From VGNY01 sp964549635 (GTDB lineage Bacteria > Chloroflexota > Dehalococcoidia > GIF9 > UBA5629), in assembly GCA_964549635.1 (NCBI GenBank), contig CAZJVJ010000005.1, forward strand, positions 1 through 64,000: 64,000 bases of DNA, in the 5' to 3' direction. The position numbers and the translations under genes were made by a program. The notes beneath the pieces were generated by a model. That model did no database searches. It worked only from the letters and a program-made list of their open reading frames with translations, and was not told the DNA's origin. Position 1 is the first letter of the stretch, and each line of letters begins with the position of its first letter. Below, piece by piece: positions 49,326-58,982 of this stretch.

Positions 49326-52300
49326 ATGCCGGCCCAGAGGATTGTTTTTGTTTGCCAGGGCACGGGTTGCGTTTCATGCGGCTCCGGCGCTGTCTATGAT
49401 GCACTCAAATCAGAGGTAGAGCGCCAAAGATTGGCGGGCGTTGAAGTAGATTTCACTGGTTGTCATGGGTTCTGCGAGCAAGGCCCTAATGTGGTCATCG
49501 AACCTGAGGGCATTTTCTACACTCACGTGGAGCCAGGTGACGTCCATGAGATTGTCAGTTCTCATTTCAAGAATAACAAGCCGGTGGAACGCCTTTTTTA
49601 CCGCGACCCTGTAGCAGGTCAAAGCATCCCATACTATTTGGAGATAAACTTCTATAAAAAGCAACAGCGTGTCATCCTGCGTAATTGTGGGCGTATAAAT
49701 CCTGAAAAGATTGACGATTACATTGCTAGGGGTGGCTATAGGGCTATAAGGAAGGCCTTGCTAATGTCGCCTGAAGAAGTCATTGAGGAAATCAAGAGGT
49801 CGGGTTTGAGGGGTAGGGGAGGGGCTGGTTTTCCCACAGGCCGGAAGTGGGAGTTGTGCCGCAATTCGCCTGGCGACACCAAATATGTCATATGCAATGC
49901 TGATGAGGGTGACCCCGGTGCCTTTATGGACAGGTCTATACTGGAGGCTGACCCTCATGCTGTTATCGAAGGACTCCTTATTGCCGGGTACGCTATAGGT
50001 GCTAAAGAGGGGTACATTTATGTGCGTGCTGAGTATCCTCTAGCGGTTAAGCGGTTTCGGATTGCCTTAGAACAAGCCAGAGAGAGAGGTTTTCTGGGCA
50101 GCAATATACTAGGTTCAGACTTTTCTTTTACAATCCATGTCAAGGAAGGTGCTGGTGCTTTTGTTTGTGGCGAGGAGACGGCGCTACTCGCTTCTATCGA
50201 AAGCAGGCGGGGGATGCCCAGGCCCCGTCCGCCATTTCCGGCACAATCTGGCTTGGATGGCAAACCCAGTAATATTAATAATGTAAAGACGCTGGCTTCG
50301 GTTCCGGTCATTATTGACAGAGGGTCGGAATGGTTTGCCAGCCTTGGCACCGAGAAAAGTAAAGGCACTGCTGTCTTTGCCCTTACTGGTAAGATTGCCA
50401 ATAGTGGTCTGGTTGAAGTACCGATGGGGACTCCTTTATCTACTGTTATTTTTGATATCGGTGGTGGCATCCCTCGTGGCAGGCGGTTTAAAGCGGTGCA
50501 GACTGGCGGTCCTTCGGGCGGGTGCTTACCGACAAGATTCATAGATACTCCGGTGGATTACGAATCTTTAGCTCAGTTGGGCTCTATCATGGGGTCTGGT
50601 GGCATGGTGGTTATGGATGAGGCTACCTGTATGGTTGAGGTTGCCAGGTATTTCTTAAGTTTTACCCAGGCTGAGTCCTGTGGAAAATGTGTCCCCTGTC
50701 GGCTTGGAACCAGACAGATGCTGGAAATACTGACCAAAATCACTCAAGGTAAGGCACAAGATGCTGATTTAGATACTTTGCTTACTATAGCCAGAACAGT
50801 CAAAGAATGTTCATTATGCGGTTTAGGTCAGACATGTCCCAATCCCGTGCTGACAACGGTGAATTATTTTCGGGACGAATATGAAGCGCATATAAGGGAA
50901 AAGAAATGTCCCGCTGCTGTCTGTGACTCCTTGATGATTTCGCCGTGTCAGCATACGTGTCCTGTTGGGATCAACATTCCTAAATATGTGGCGCATATCG
51001 CTGCCGGAGAATACCTGGAGTCTATTGAGACTATCAGGGAGCGAAATCCATTTCCGGCTATATGCGGGCGTATCTGTCATCACCCCTGCGAAGATAGATG
51101 TCGACGTGGGGAACTGGACGAACCTGTGGCCATTAGGTCGCTGAAACGCTTTGTTGCTGACTGGTATTTCGACCGTATATCTGAATTACCGCCTCCTGTG
51201 CCATTTCCCAGAACTAGGCCTCAAAAAGTCGCGGTGGTGGGTGCTGGTCCTGCTGGACTCAGCTGTGCTTATTTCTTGGCTCAAATGGGCTACGGGGTTA
51301 CCGTATTTGAGGCTTTGCCTGTTGGTGGTGGTATGCTGTCGGTGGCGATACCTGAGTTTCGTTTGCCCCGCAGAGTCATAGACCAGGAAATCGACTATAT
51401 TACCAAGCGTGGAGTGGACATAAGATACAATACACCTATTGGCGTAAGCTATACGGTGGACGACCTTCTTAAAAAAGACGGTTACGCTGCTGTATTTATT
51501 GCTGCCGGGGCTCAGAGGAGTCAGCGGATAGGCATACCTGGTGAGTTGGAGGACGTTGAAGGTTTTCATTATGGGCTGAGGTTTTTAAGGGATGTTAAGG
51601 TGGGCAAGCAGGTTCGGGTGGGGCATAAAGTGGCTGTCATTGGTGGTGGGAATGTGGCCCTTGATGCTGCACGTACTGCCCTCCGTCTTGGTGCCGATGA
51701 GGTCAACGTTTTTTATCGACGATCACGAGAGGAAATGCCAGTGACCGAGGTGGAATATGATGAGGCAGTAGCTGAGGGCGTAAAGATCAACTTTCTTGTC
51801 AGCCCAACCCGTATAGTCAGTGAGAGCTGGAAGGTTATTGGCTTGCAATGTAGTCGGATGCAGCTAGGCGAGATGGATGCCAGTGGACGCCGCAGACCAG
51901 TACCTATTCCAGGCTCGGAGTTTTTCGCTGAGGCTGATACTGTAATTGCTGCAGTTGGCCAGGCTCCTGATCTTTCGTTCTTACCACCCGATAGCGCTCT
52001 TGAGAGGACGCGGTGGGAGACACTGGCGGTAGACAGTAATACTCTAGCCACCAATGTCCCTGGCGTTTTTGCCGGTGGCGATTTTGTTACTGGCCCGGGG
52101 ATGGTAATAGATGCTATTGCTGCGGGCAGAAGAGGGGCTTTAGCCATAGACAAATACCTCAGAGCAGACACAACAAGAGTGGAGATGTATGACCTGAAGA
52201 CGGAAGTTATTGTGGAAGCTGCTACCAAGATTGAAGAAGAAACATGGGAAGCCCAGCCTCGGGTGGAAGTGCCGAAGCTGCCCACTGAAAAAAGGAAGCA

Positions 52301-52388
52301 TAGCTTTGAGGAAATAGAGCTCGCGTTTTCAGAGGAGAGGGCCAAACAAGAGGCTAAGAGGTGTTTGAGGTGTGACCTTGAGAGGTGA
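49326..52388 (+). CDS. NuoF-like FMN subunit fused to GltD-like FAD/NAD(P) domain
   Basis: A 1020-residue fusion. Residues about 1-90: 2Fe-2S thioredoxin-like domain (FVCQGTGCVSCGSG, DFTGCHGFCEQGP). About 110-540: NuoF core with FMN/NADH-binding RGRGGAGFPTGRKWELC and NADEGDPGAFMDRS, and the 4Fe-4S site SCGKCVPCRLG. About 550-1020: GltD-like part with Fe-S motifs (CQHTCPVGINIPKYV, CGRICHHPCEDRC), FAD motif VAVVGAGPAGLSCAY, NAD(P) motif VAVIGGGNVALDAAR and GVFAGGDFVTGPGMVIDAI. Two flavins and several clusters make it a candidate for electron bifurcation. ATG 49326 chosen: AAGGA upstream. Confidence 0.92.
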   Translation: MPAQRIVFVCQGTGCVSCGSGAVYDALKSEVERQRLAGVEVDFTGCHGFCEQGPNVVIEPEGIFYTHVEPGDVHEIVSSHFKNNKPVERLFYRDPVAGQSIPYYLEINFYKKQQRVILRNCGRINPEKIDDYIARGGYRAIRKALLMSPEEVIEEIKRSGLRGRGGAGFPTGRKWELCRNSPGDTKYVICNADEGDPGAFMDRSILEADPHAVIEGLLIAGYAIGAKEGYIYVRAEYPLAVKRFRIALEQARERGFLGSNILGSDFSFTIHVKEGAGAFVCGEETALLASIESRRGMPRPRPPFPAQSGLDGKPSNINNVKTLASVPVIIDRGSEWFASLGTEKSKGTAVFALTGKIANSGLVEVPMGTPLSTVIFDIGGGIPRGRRFKAVQTGGPSGGCLPTRFIDTPVDYESLAQLGSIMGSGGMVVMDEATCMVEVARYFLSFTQAESCGKCVPCRLGTRQMLEILTKITQGKAQDADLDTLLTIARTVKECSLCGLGQTCPNPVLTTVNYFRDEYEAHIREKKCPAAVCDSLMISPCQHTCPVGINIPKYVAHIAAGEYLESIETIRERNPFPAICGRICHHPCEDRCRRGELDEPVAIRSLKRFVADWYFDRISELPPPVPFPRTRPQKVAVVGAGPAGLSCAYFLAQMGYGVTVFEALPVGGGMLSVAIPEFRLPRRVIDQEIDYITKRGVDIRYNTPIGVSYTVDDLLKKDGYAAVFIAAGAQRSQRIGIPGELEDVEGFHYGLRFLRDVKVGKQVRVGHKVAVIGGGNVALDAARTALRLGADEVNVFYRRSREEMPVTEVEYDEAVAEGVKINFLVSPTRIVSESWKVIGLQCSRMQLGEMDASGRRRPVPIPGSEFFAEADTVIAAVGQAPDLSFLPPDSALERTRWETLAVDSNTLATNVPGVFAGGDFVTGPGMVIDAIAAGRRGALAIDKYLRADTTRVEMYDLKTEVIVEAATKIEEETWEAQPRVEVPKLPTEKRKHSFEEIELAFSEERAKQEAKRCLRCDLER

Positions 52389-52440
52389 CGAGTGCAGTTT
52401 GACAAGGAATGCTCTATCGGTCAGGTAGGAGGGTACGACG

Positions 52441-53085
52441 ATGAAATCCATTACCAAACAAAAGTCTCTTGATGAAATTAGAGGGCAGCTTGATGGGCTG
52501 GGGAGGGTCTATATTATTGGCTGTGGTACTTGCGCCACCATGACCAAAACTGGCGGTGTAGAGGAAGTCCAGTTTATGAAGGAGCGTCTTCAAGAACTGG
52601 GTAAGATTGTTACCGGCTCTATTGTTATTCCCACTGCGTGTGATGAAATGACGGAAGTTGCTCTGAAAGAGAACCATAGGGCCATCAGCAGTGCTGACTG
52701 CATTCTCGTCATGTCCTGTGCTCTTGGGGTGCACAAGGCCAGTTGCTATATTGATAAGCCCGTTATTCCGGCACTTGATACGCTGTTCATCGGGCTGGAG
52801 GACGGGCCGGGTAACTTTTATGAGGTCTGTGCGCAGTGTGGTCAGTGTGTTCTTGGGTATACTGCAGGTATCTGTCCGTTGACTGCTTGCCACAAGGGAT
52901 TGCTGAATGGCCCGTGTGGTGGCACTAACAGGGGCAAGTGCGAAGTGGACATAACGAAAGACTGCGCCTGGACACTAATATATCAGCGGTTGGAAGCTCA
53001 CGGCAGGCTTGACCTGATGCGCAAATATCAACCGCCGAAGAACTTCCAGGCGGCCCCCAGACCAAGGATCATTAGAATAGCGTGA
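52441..53085 (+). CDS. metV: Methylenetetrahydrofolate reductase C-terminal protein MetV
   Basis: A 214-residue MetV, the zinc/Fe-S partner of short-form methylenetetrahydrofolate reductase in acetogen-type enzymes. Cysteines occur in IIGCGTCATM near residues 25-34, CALGVHKASC near 97, and a C-terminal cluster region CAQCGQCVLGYTAGICPLTAC ... GPCGGTNRGKCEVD, which is the family signature. GGAGGGT precedes the ATG. It lies between the NuoF-GltD gene and metF, suggesting the flavoprotein complex supplies its electrons. Confidence 0.92.
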   Translation: MKSITKQKSLDEIRGQLDGLGRVYIIGCGTCATMTKTGGVEEVQFMKERLQELGKIVTGSIVIPTACDEMTEVALKENHRAISSADCILVMSCALGVHKASCYIDKPVIPALDTLFIGLEDGPGNFYEVCAQCGQCVLGYTAGICPLTACHKGLLNGPCGGTNRGKCEVDITKDCAWTLIYQRLEAHGRLDLMRKYQPPKNFQAAPRPRIIRIA

Positions 53086-53103
53086 TGGGGAGGGAAGAAT
53101 ATA

Positions 53104-53988
53104 ATGGTGACGCGCTTTAAGGAAGCCCTTAACTCAGGTAAGTTTGTGATAACAAGCGAGATCGGGCCGCCTAAAGGAACCAATCTTGAGAGGATGTACC
53201 ATCATATAGACCTTCTTAAAGATAAAGTGGATGCTATGAATGTCACCGACCATCAGAGCTCCGTAATGCGCTTTCCTTCTATTGGCGGCTGTCTGGCTAT
53301 CAAAGAACGTGGTGGTGAGCCTATCCTTCAAATGACCTGCCGTGATCGTAACCGTCTTGCTCTGCAGGCTGAGTTGCTTTTTGCCTATACCAGGGGCATA
53401 AGGAATGTTCTCTGCCTTACCGGTGATGCTGTGCCTGTTGGTGACCACAAAGAGGCCAAGGGTGTCTTTGACCTTGATTCACTTCAGCTGTTGAAGACTG
53501 TCCGCCTGCTTGAGTCAGGAAAAGATCTCGGTGGGAATGACCTTGATGGGGCTGTTGAGTTCTGCGCTGGGGCTATTGTCACTCCTGAGGCTAACCCTAT
53601 TGCCCCGCAGTTAATCAAGTTTGAAAAGAAGGTCGAGGCCGGAGCTGAATTCTTTCAGACTCAGGCTATTTATGACTTGGATAACTTCATCAAATTCATG
53701 AAGTACGCTCGCCAGTTTCCGGTGAAAATCCTTGCCGGGATAGTCTTACTCACGTCAGCGAAAATGGCGAAGTACATGACCGAGAATGTACCTGGCATTT
53801 TCGTACCGCAGCGCCTTATCGATGAGCTGGCTGCGGCCCCTAAGGGAGAAGCGCTCAAAAAAGGCATCGAGATCGCTGGCAGGATGATTGCAGCCCTTAA
53901 AAAGGACAATATTTGCGATGGTGTCCATATTATGGCTATAGGCAGGGAAGAACTGGTGCCAGATATAATGGCTGCTGCTGGGCTTTGA
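53104..53988 (+). CDS. metF: 5,10-methylenetetrahydrofolate reductase MetF
   Basis: A 294-residue MetF that reduces methylene-THF to methyl-THF, in methionine synthesis or the methyl branch of the Wood-Ljungdahl pathway. TIM-barrel features: FVITSEIGPPKGTN near residues 14-27, VTDHQSSVMRFPS near 47, QMTCRDRNRLALQAELL near 79, RNVLCLTGDAVPVGDH near 100, and EAGAEFFQTQAIYD near 180. The C-terminal part found in the E. coli regulatory arrangement is absent, as usual for enzymes partnered by MetV. 18 bases after metV. Confidence 0.95.
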   Translation: MVTRFKEALNSGKFVITSEIGPPKGTNLERMYHHIDLLKDKVDAMNVTDHQSSVMRFPSIGGCLAIKERGGEPILQMTCRDRNRLALQAELLFAYTRGIRNVLCLTGDAVPVGDHKEAKGVFDLDSLQLLKTVRLLESGKDLGGNDLDGAVEFCAGAIVTPEANPIAPQLIKFEKKVEAGAEFFQTQAIYDLDNFIKFMKYARQFPVKILAGIVLLTSAKMAKYMTENVPGIFVPQRLIDELAAAPKGEALKKGIEIAGRMIAALKKDNICDGVHIMAIGREELVPDIMAAAGL

Positions 53989-54039
53989 GCACTACGAGCG
54001 AAACAATAAGTCCTGCCGGTTTCGGATGAGATAGACAGT

Positions 54040-54426
54040 ATGAAAGCCATTGGCGGCCTGTTGATTGTCCTTGGTTTAATTGGGTTGCTGCTGACATTGA
54101 TATTCTGGCTTCCGGCGAAGATAAACCTGCCAATTGTGTTATTCGTTTCTATCGTTTGCCTTGTGTCTATCTGGGGAGGGGGAAAGCTTTCTTTAAAGGC
54201 AGTGAGAACAAGGGAAAAGCCAATAGATAAGTATGCACCAGGGATTCAGCAGGCTTATCGGGTGCAGCACGGGGTAGCCTGCCCTAGATGTGGCACCTCG
54301 GTTGTCCACGGTCAGAAGTTCTGTGGTGATTGTGGTTTAAGTCTGCTGTTGTACTGTCCCGCATGTGGTGTGGCCGTCATGTCCCAGTCTAAATTCTGTG
54401 GGACTTGTGGTACCAGGCTCATTTGA
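54040..54426 (+). CDS. Membrane-anchored double zinc-ribbon protein
   Basis: A 128-residue protein with two N-terminal membrane helices (about 5-25 and 29-48), a linker, and a C-terminal pair of zinc ribbons: CPRCG near residue 84, CGDCG near 97, CPACG near 107 and CGTCG near 120. Function unknown; such proteins may sense or assemble at the membrane. It sits between metF and the deacetylase-like gene on the same strand. Confidence 0.72.
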   Translation: MKAIGGLLIVLGLIGLLLTLIFWLPAKINLPIVLFVSIVCLVSIWGGGKLSLKAVRTREKPIDKYAPGIQQAYRVQHGVACPRCGTSVVHGQKFCGDCGLSLLLYCPACGVAVMSQSKFCGTCGTRLI

Positions 54427-54452
54427 AATTCCACTGTGAAAAGAGCAGCACC

Positions 54453-55559
54453 ATGGCTATCGGAATTTTGTATCAGGATGGGCTGAAGGAATACGATTTC
54501 GGCCCGGGGCACCCTTTTCGTGGTACACGCGTTGAGGTTTTTATTGAATTTTTGAGACAGCATATTGCCGAGGATAACAATTACCGTATTTTGGAAGCGG
54601 CTCCAGCAACCGATGATGACCTGCTCTTAATTTGCCAGAAAGACTATATCGAGTTCACTAAGGAATATTATAAAGCTGCCAATCTCGGCCTTACCTATGC
54701 TGGACGCTTTTACGACTACCACAGTATGGACAATATGCCGGTCGGCAGGCCCGGTAAGTTGGAGGAAGCGGCTAGACTTGTAGTGGGTCAGGCCAAGTTG
54801 GCCTGTGATTTGGTTGAAGGTGGAACATATAACAAGGTGGTGTCGATTGGTGGCGGATTGCACCATGCCAAGCCTTCTTATGGCGAAGGTTTTTGCCTTT
54901 ACAACGATGTTGCCTTTTGCGGTTTATACCTGATGCAAAAATATGACCTTAAAAAGATTCTGATCTTGGACACCGATGCCCACGCCGGGAACGGGACTGC
55001 CGAGTATTTCTATGAAGAGCCAAGGGTGCTATTTATCGATTTGCACCAGAATCCGAGGACGCTTTACCCGGGCACCGGTTTTGCACATCAAGTCGGTGCT
55101 GGGAAAGGGAGAGGCTTTACCGTTAATGTTCCGATGCCAGTTGGTGCCGGCTACGATTCGTACAAACTGGTTTTTGAGTCAATTGTGGAGCCACTGGCCA
55201 GAGAATTCGAGCCTGAAATCATAGTCAGAAATGGCGGCTCTGACCCCCATTTTAGTGACCAGCTTACTGCGCTCGGGTTAACGGTGAAGGGTTTTAGAAT
55301 GATAGGGGAGAGGGTGAGGGAAATGGCGGAGCTTTGCCATGGTAAGGTGATTGATATGATTGCTTCGGGCTACAATACCAAGGTACTGCCCTATGGCTGG
55401 CTAGCTTTGATTTGCGGGCTGGCTGACTTCAAAATTGATATACCGGAGCCTGAGCCTGTGCCCCAGCGCTATATGTCCGATACTGCCTTTGAAGAGACCC
55501 GGAAAGTCATAGATGAGGTCAAAAATCATCTTAAGGATTACTGGGCATGTTTGCGGTGA
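54453..55559 (+). CDS. Histone deacetylase-superfamily (AcuC-like) hydrolase
   Basis: A 368-residue zinc-dependent deacetylase-superfamily protein. Catalytic residues are visible: His137-His138 in GGGLHHAKPSYGEGFCLYND, zinc ligands Asp175 and His177 in LDTDAHAGNGT, and the third aspartate in NGGSDPHFSD. It starts MAIGILYQDGLKEYDFGPGHPFRGTRV, as AcuC-like proteins do. Substrate could be an acetylated protein (for example acetyl-CoA synthetase), a polyamine or another amide. ATG 54453 chosen; a longer frame from 54405 overlaps the previous gene. Confidence 0.88.
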   Translation: MAIGILYQDGLKEYDFGPGHPFRGTRVEVFIEFLRQHIAEDNNYRILEAAPATDDDLLLICQKDYIEFTKEYYKAANLGLTYAGRFYDYHSMDNMPVGRPGKLEEAARLVVGQAKLACDLVEGGTYNKVVSIGGGLHHAKPSYGEGFCLYNDVAFCGLYLMQKYDLKKILILDTDAHAGNGTAEYFYEEPRVLFIDLHQNPRTLYPGTGFAHQVGAGKGRGFTVNVPMPVGAGYDSYKLVFESIVEPLAREFEPEIIVRNGGSDPHFSDQLTALGLTVKGFRMIGERVREMAELCHGKVIDMIASGYNTKVLPYGWLALICGLADFKIDIPEPEPVPQRYMSDTAFEETRKVIDEVKNHLKDYWACLR

Positions 55560-55625
55560 GGTGTGTTATGTTGTTTAAAGCCGTCAGACCCGATGTCGTT
55601 TAGCAGCATAAGATAGGAGGAAATT

Positions 55626-56423
55626 ATGATAGACAAAAATATGGTTGAGCACATCAAAGCTTATGGCACCTGCCGGGGAACTGGTGAAAAAAGGCGAAAG
55701 ATCCTGGTGGATGACATAGGGTTCAAAATAGGTCAAAAGGCGGAATATGCCCTCATCGTTGGCTGTTTTCAGCCGGAGGGTATGCCTCATGTCCTTTCGG
55801 ATTTGAAGAGCTTGCTTGATAGACTGAATGTAGACTGCACGCTGCTTGAAAAGGAGTATTGCTGTGGTTGGATGCCCCTGGGACAGCCTGCAGTCATGGC
55901 TAAAAATGAAGCAGATATTGCCAAGTCAAAGGAGCTGTCACGTGAGTTCATCATGGGAAACTTCAGGCAGGCTGAGACTTTAGGTGTAAAGTCAATCGTA
56001 CTGTTCTGTGGTGCCTGTGAACCTAGCTACACAAACTGTCGGGAGGAAACCAATCTTGAAGTTATCTCCTACAGCGAACTTCTCGATCGCCATTTCACCG
56101 GAGGCAAATTAAATTTGAAGATAGACTATTATGCTGGATGTTACCGATTTCGGCGCCGGATAACCAGCAAACCAGTAGATATTTCAGCAGCGGCACGAGT
56201 GCTTAGCCGGATAGAGGGACTTAAAGTTAACCAACTGGACAGCAGCCTGTGCTGTTACATACCACCGCAGATGGAGCAGATTATGAGTAAACTGACAACT
56301 GACACTGTGGTCAACATCTGTTCCGGTTGCTATCACATTCTAAAAGGTAAATTGCAAGAAAAGCCTGATACTCAGGTGAAGATGCTGCCTGAAGTGGTGT
56401 GGGAATCAGTGCGGGACAGATAG
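55626..56423 (+). CDS. CCG-domain Fe-S protein, HdrB-like
   Basis: A 265-residue protein with two CCG-type units related to HdrB. The first has IVGCFQPEG, KEYCCGWMP and LFCGACEPS; the second has YYAGCYRFR, SLCCYIPPQ and ICSGCYH, the CCG Gly being Tyr there. HdrB-like CCG domains hold noncubane 4Fe-4S clusters that act on thiol/disulfide substrates. AGGAGG precedes the ATG. It lies upstream of the cupin and molybdoenzyme genes on the same strand. Confidence 0.78.
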   Translation: MIDKNMVEHIKAYGTCRGTGEKRRKILVDDIGFKIGQKAEYALIVGCFQPEGMPHVLSDLKSLLDRLNVDCTLLEKEYCCGWMPLGQPAVMAKNEADIAKSKELSREFIMGNFRQAETLGVKSIVLFCGACEPSYTNCREETNLEVISYSELLDRHFTGGKLNLKIDYYAGCYRFRRRITSKPVDISAAARVLSRIEGLKVNQLDSSLCCYIPPQMEQIMSKLTTDTVVNICSGCYHILKGKLQEKPDTQVKMLPEVVWESVRDR

Positions 56424-56482
56424 TACCGCACCATTTATGTCCCCATTTGGTATACTTGCGGCAAAGGAAGACAAAATAAAAA

Positions 56483-56788
56483 ATGACTGGGGTAGCAAGG
56501 TTAATTGATTTGGTGAATTATCAGAAGGGGGCCGTCGTTAGTAGGCAAATAATAAGCAAGCCGACGGGTACAGTAACTGTGTTTGCCTTTGATGCTGGCC
56601 AGGGCCTGAGCGAACACACAGCACCGTTTGACGCGCTGGTCTATCTGCTTGATGGTGAAGCAGAGATAGTTATCTCAGGCAAGGTTCAACACTTGAAGGC
56701 AGGCGAAATGGTCATAATGCCATCTGACCAACATCACTCGCTGAAAGCAGTGAAAAAATTCAAGATGGTCTTAACTATGATAAGGTAG
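56483..56788 (+). CDS. Small cupin protein
   Basis: A 101-residue single-domain cupin. Motif 1 GQGLSEHTAPFDALVYLLDGEAEI is near residues 38-61 with one of the usual histidines, motif 2 LKAGEMVIMPSDQHHSLKA near 73-91 ends in a His pair. It may bind metal or a small ligand. Its stop overlaps the start of the molybdoenzyme gene by one base (TAGTG), so they are translated together and it may be a regulator or accessory for that enzyme. Confidence 0.85.
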   Translation: MTGVARLIDLVNYQKGAVVSRQIISKPTGTVTVFAFDAGQGLSEHTAPFDALVYLLDGEAEIVISGKVQHLKAGEMVIMPSDQHHSLKAVKKFKMVLTMIR

Positions 56789-58977
56789 TGGAAATGGGTA
56801 CAACTCAGATAGTTTTTACCAGTTGCAGTCACGATTGTGGTGGGCGGTGTGTTCTTAAGGTACATGTTCAGGATGGAAGAATAGTCAGAATAGAAACTGA
56901 TGACGGCGAGGAGCCCCAGCTTAGAGCTTGTCTCAGGGGAAGAGCTTACCGCCAGCGGGTCTATTCACCGGACCGGTTGAAATATCCGATGAAGCGAATA
57001 GGCCAGAGGGGTGACGGCAGTTTTGAGAGGATTTCGTGGGAAGAAGCCCTTAATACCGTGGCCAGTGAGCTAATTCGTGTCAGGGATACTTATGGCAATG
57101 CTAGTATTTTGCTTCTCGGTGGCTCTGGTAGCCAGGCAGCATTGCATGGTGCTGGGGCGGTGGAGCGCCTGCTGGCTAAATTTGGCGGCTATACTCGTAC
57201 CTGGGGTGTACCTTCTTTTGAGGGGGCACTGTTTGCCTCAATGGCGACCTTCGGCACCATGATGACAGGCAATGCCCGTGAAGACCTACTGAATTCACGC
57301 CTTATAATTATGTGGGGCTGGAACCCTGCTGTAACCATCTGGGATACCAACACGCCTTTTATCTTGGCACAGGCTAAAGAGAAGGGTATAAAGATAGTCT
57401 CTGTGGATCCGCGTCTCACTGAGTCCACAGCAGTCTTTGCCGCTGAGTGGGTTCCTATCAGGCCGGGCACCGATGCGGCTATGCTTGTGGCCATGGCTTA
57501 TGTAATGATCGAGCGAGGGCTGCATGACCAGGAATTCCTTGATAAATATACTGTGGGCTTTGACAGGTTCCGGGACTATGTTACGGGAATAGAGGATGGC
57601 ATCCCCAAGACTCCTGAGTGGGCGGAGAAGATAACTGGCGTATCAAGGGCGATAATCGAGCGCCTTGCTGTGGAGTATGCTACTTCCAGACCGGCAGCGC
57701 TGATACCAGGATGGGGACCAGCACGTGGCACCAGAGGGGAGCAGTTCGGTCGGGCGGCTAGCACGCTGGCAGCTATGACAGGCAACATAGGCAATGAGGG
57801 TGGCTACGCTGGCGGTTTTATGCGTGCCTTTCATAGCCGGCAGATGGGCATGCCTCGTGGAGCCAAAAACCCGGTGGAAGAAGGGGCACCACCGCGGCCG
57901 AATAGCTTGTATAAATTGCGCGGAGCTGCCAAACCAACCAGCGCTCGCATACATAGCCTAAAGGTGTATGATGCCATACTTAGAGGTAGGGCCGGGGGTT
58001 ACCCATGCGACCCCAAGTTAGCCTATATCGTTGCTTCAAACTTCCTTTGCTCTCATCCCAATACCAATATGGGTGTCGAGGCCTTTAAAAAGCTTGAGTT
58101 CATCGTTGTACATGAGCAACGGATGACGCCCACTGCCCGGTTTGCTGATATCCTTCTACCGGTGAACACCTTCATGGAGCGGGAGGACATAATCTCACCT
58201 TGGCTCGGCTCCCCCTATTATCTTTATATGAACAAGGTTATAGACTCTATGTATGAGTCTAAATCTGACCGTGATATCTGCGCTGAACTGGCATCTCGCC
58301 TGGGCATCACAGATTACAGGGAGGGTCGGACTGACGAGGAGTGGATTAAGGTAATCGCCGAGCGGACTGGTGACATTACCGATTTTGAGGATTTTAAGAA
58401 AAAAGGTGCTGTGAAATTGAAGGTAGCTAAACCGTTTGTAGCTTTCAGGGAGCAGATTGAGGACCCGGTTAATCATCCATTTCCTACCCTCTCGGGCAAG
58501 ATTGAACTGTACTGTGAGCACCTGGCAGAGATGAATAATCCTTTAATCCCACCAGTTGCCAAATACTTGCCGGCACCCGAGGGCTATGGTGATGCACTGT
58601 CACAGAAATACCCGCTACAGTTGGTTACCGTACATCACAAGCCAGCAACGCATACCACGATGGAAAAAGTCCCGTGGCTTGATGAGGTGGAACCGAGGCG
58701 TCTCTGGATTAACACGAGCGATGCTGAAGTGCGTGGCATCCGTGATGGAGATGAGGTGCTGGTTTTCAACGAGCGCGGTAGAGTGAAGATACGGGCTAAG
58801 GTTACAGAAAGGATAATGCCAGGCGTGGTCAGTCTCGGTCATGGTGCCTGGTTTGACTTTGACGAGCAGGGGGTGGACTGTGGTGGCTGTTCCAATGTGC
58901 TGACATCCAGTGAACATTCTCCCGGTGGAGCCTGGTCTACAAATACTGTCCTGGTCGAAGTAAAAAAGTTTGGGTAG
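56788..58977 (+). CDS. DMSO reductase-family molybdopterin oxidoreductase, catalytic subunit
   Basis: A 729-residue DmsA-like enzyme. The N-terminal 4Fe-4S motif is CSHDCGGRC (about 13-21) with the fourth Cys in LRACLRGRAY near 51. The likely Mo ligand is Ser in GVPSFEGAL near 140, matching DmsA-type serine ligation. Cofactor motifs include IIMWGWNPAVT, VSVDPRLTESTAVFAAEWVPIRPGTDAAML and the C-terminal HGAWFDFDEQGVDCGGCSNVLT. There is no Tat signal, so it should be cytoplasmic. Substrate unknown. GTG start; ATG 56794 is an alternative. Confidence 0.88.
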   Translation: MEMGTTQIVFTSCSHDCGGRCVLKVHVQDGRIVRIETDDGEEPQLRACLRGRAYRQRVYSPDRLKYPMKRIGQRGDGSFERISWEEALNTVASELIRVRDTYGNASILLLGGSGSQAALHGAGAVERLLAKFGGYTRTWGVPSFEGALFASMATFGTMMTGNAREDLLNSRLIIMWGWNPAVTIWDTNTPFILAQAKEKGIKIVSVDPRLTESTAVFAAEWVPIRPGTDAAMLVAMAYVMIERGLHDQEFLDKYTVGFDRFRDYVTGIEDGIPKTPEWAEKITGVSRAIIERLAVEYATSRPAALIPGWGPARGTRGEQFGRAASTLAAMTGNIGNEGGYAGGFMRAFHSRQMGMPRGAKNPVEEGAPPRPNSLYKLRGAAKPTSARIHSLKVYDAILRGRAGGYPCDPKLAYIVASNFLCSHPNTNMGVEAFKKLEFIVVHEQRMTPTARFADILLPVNTFMEREDIISPWLGSPYYLYMNKVIDSMYESKSDRDICAELASRLGITDYREGRTDEEWIKVIAERTGDITDFEDFKKKGAVKLKVAKPFVAFREQIEDPVNHPFPTLSGKIELYCEHLAEMNNPLIPPVAKYLPAPEGYGDALSQKYPLQLVTVHHKPATHTTMEKVPWLDEVEPRRLWINTSDAEVRGIRDGDEVLVFNERGRVKIRAKVTERIMPGVVSLGHGAWFDFDEQGVDCGGCSNVLTSSEHSPGGAWSTNTVLVEVKKFG

Positions 58978-58982
58978 TTGGT

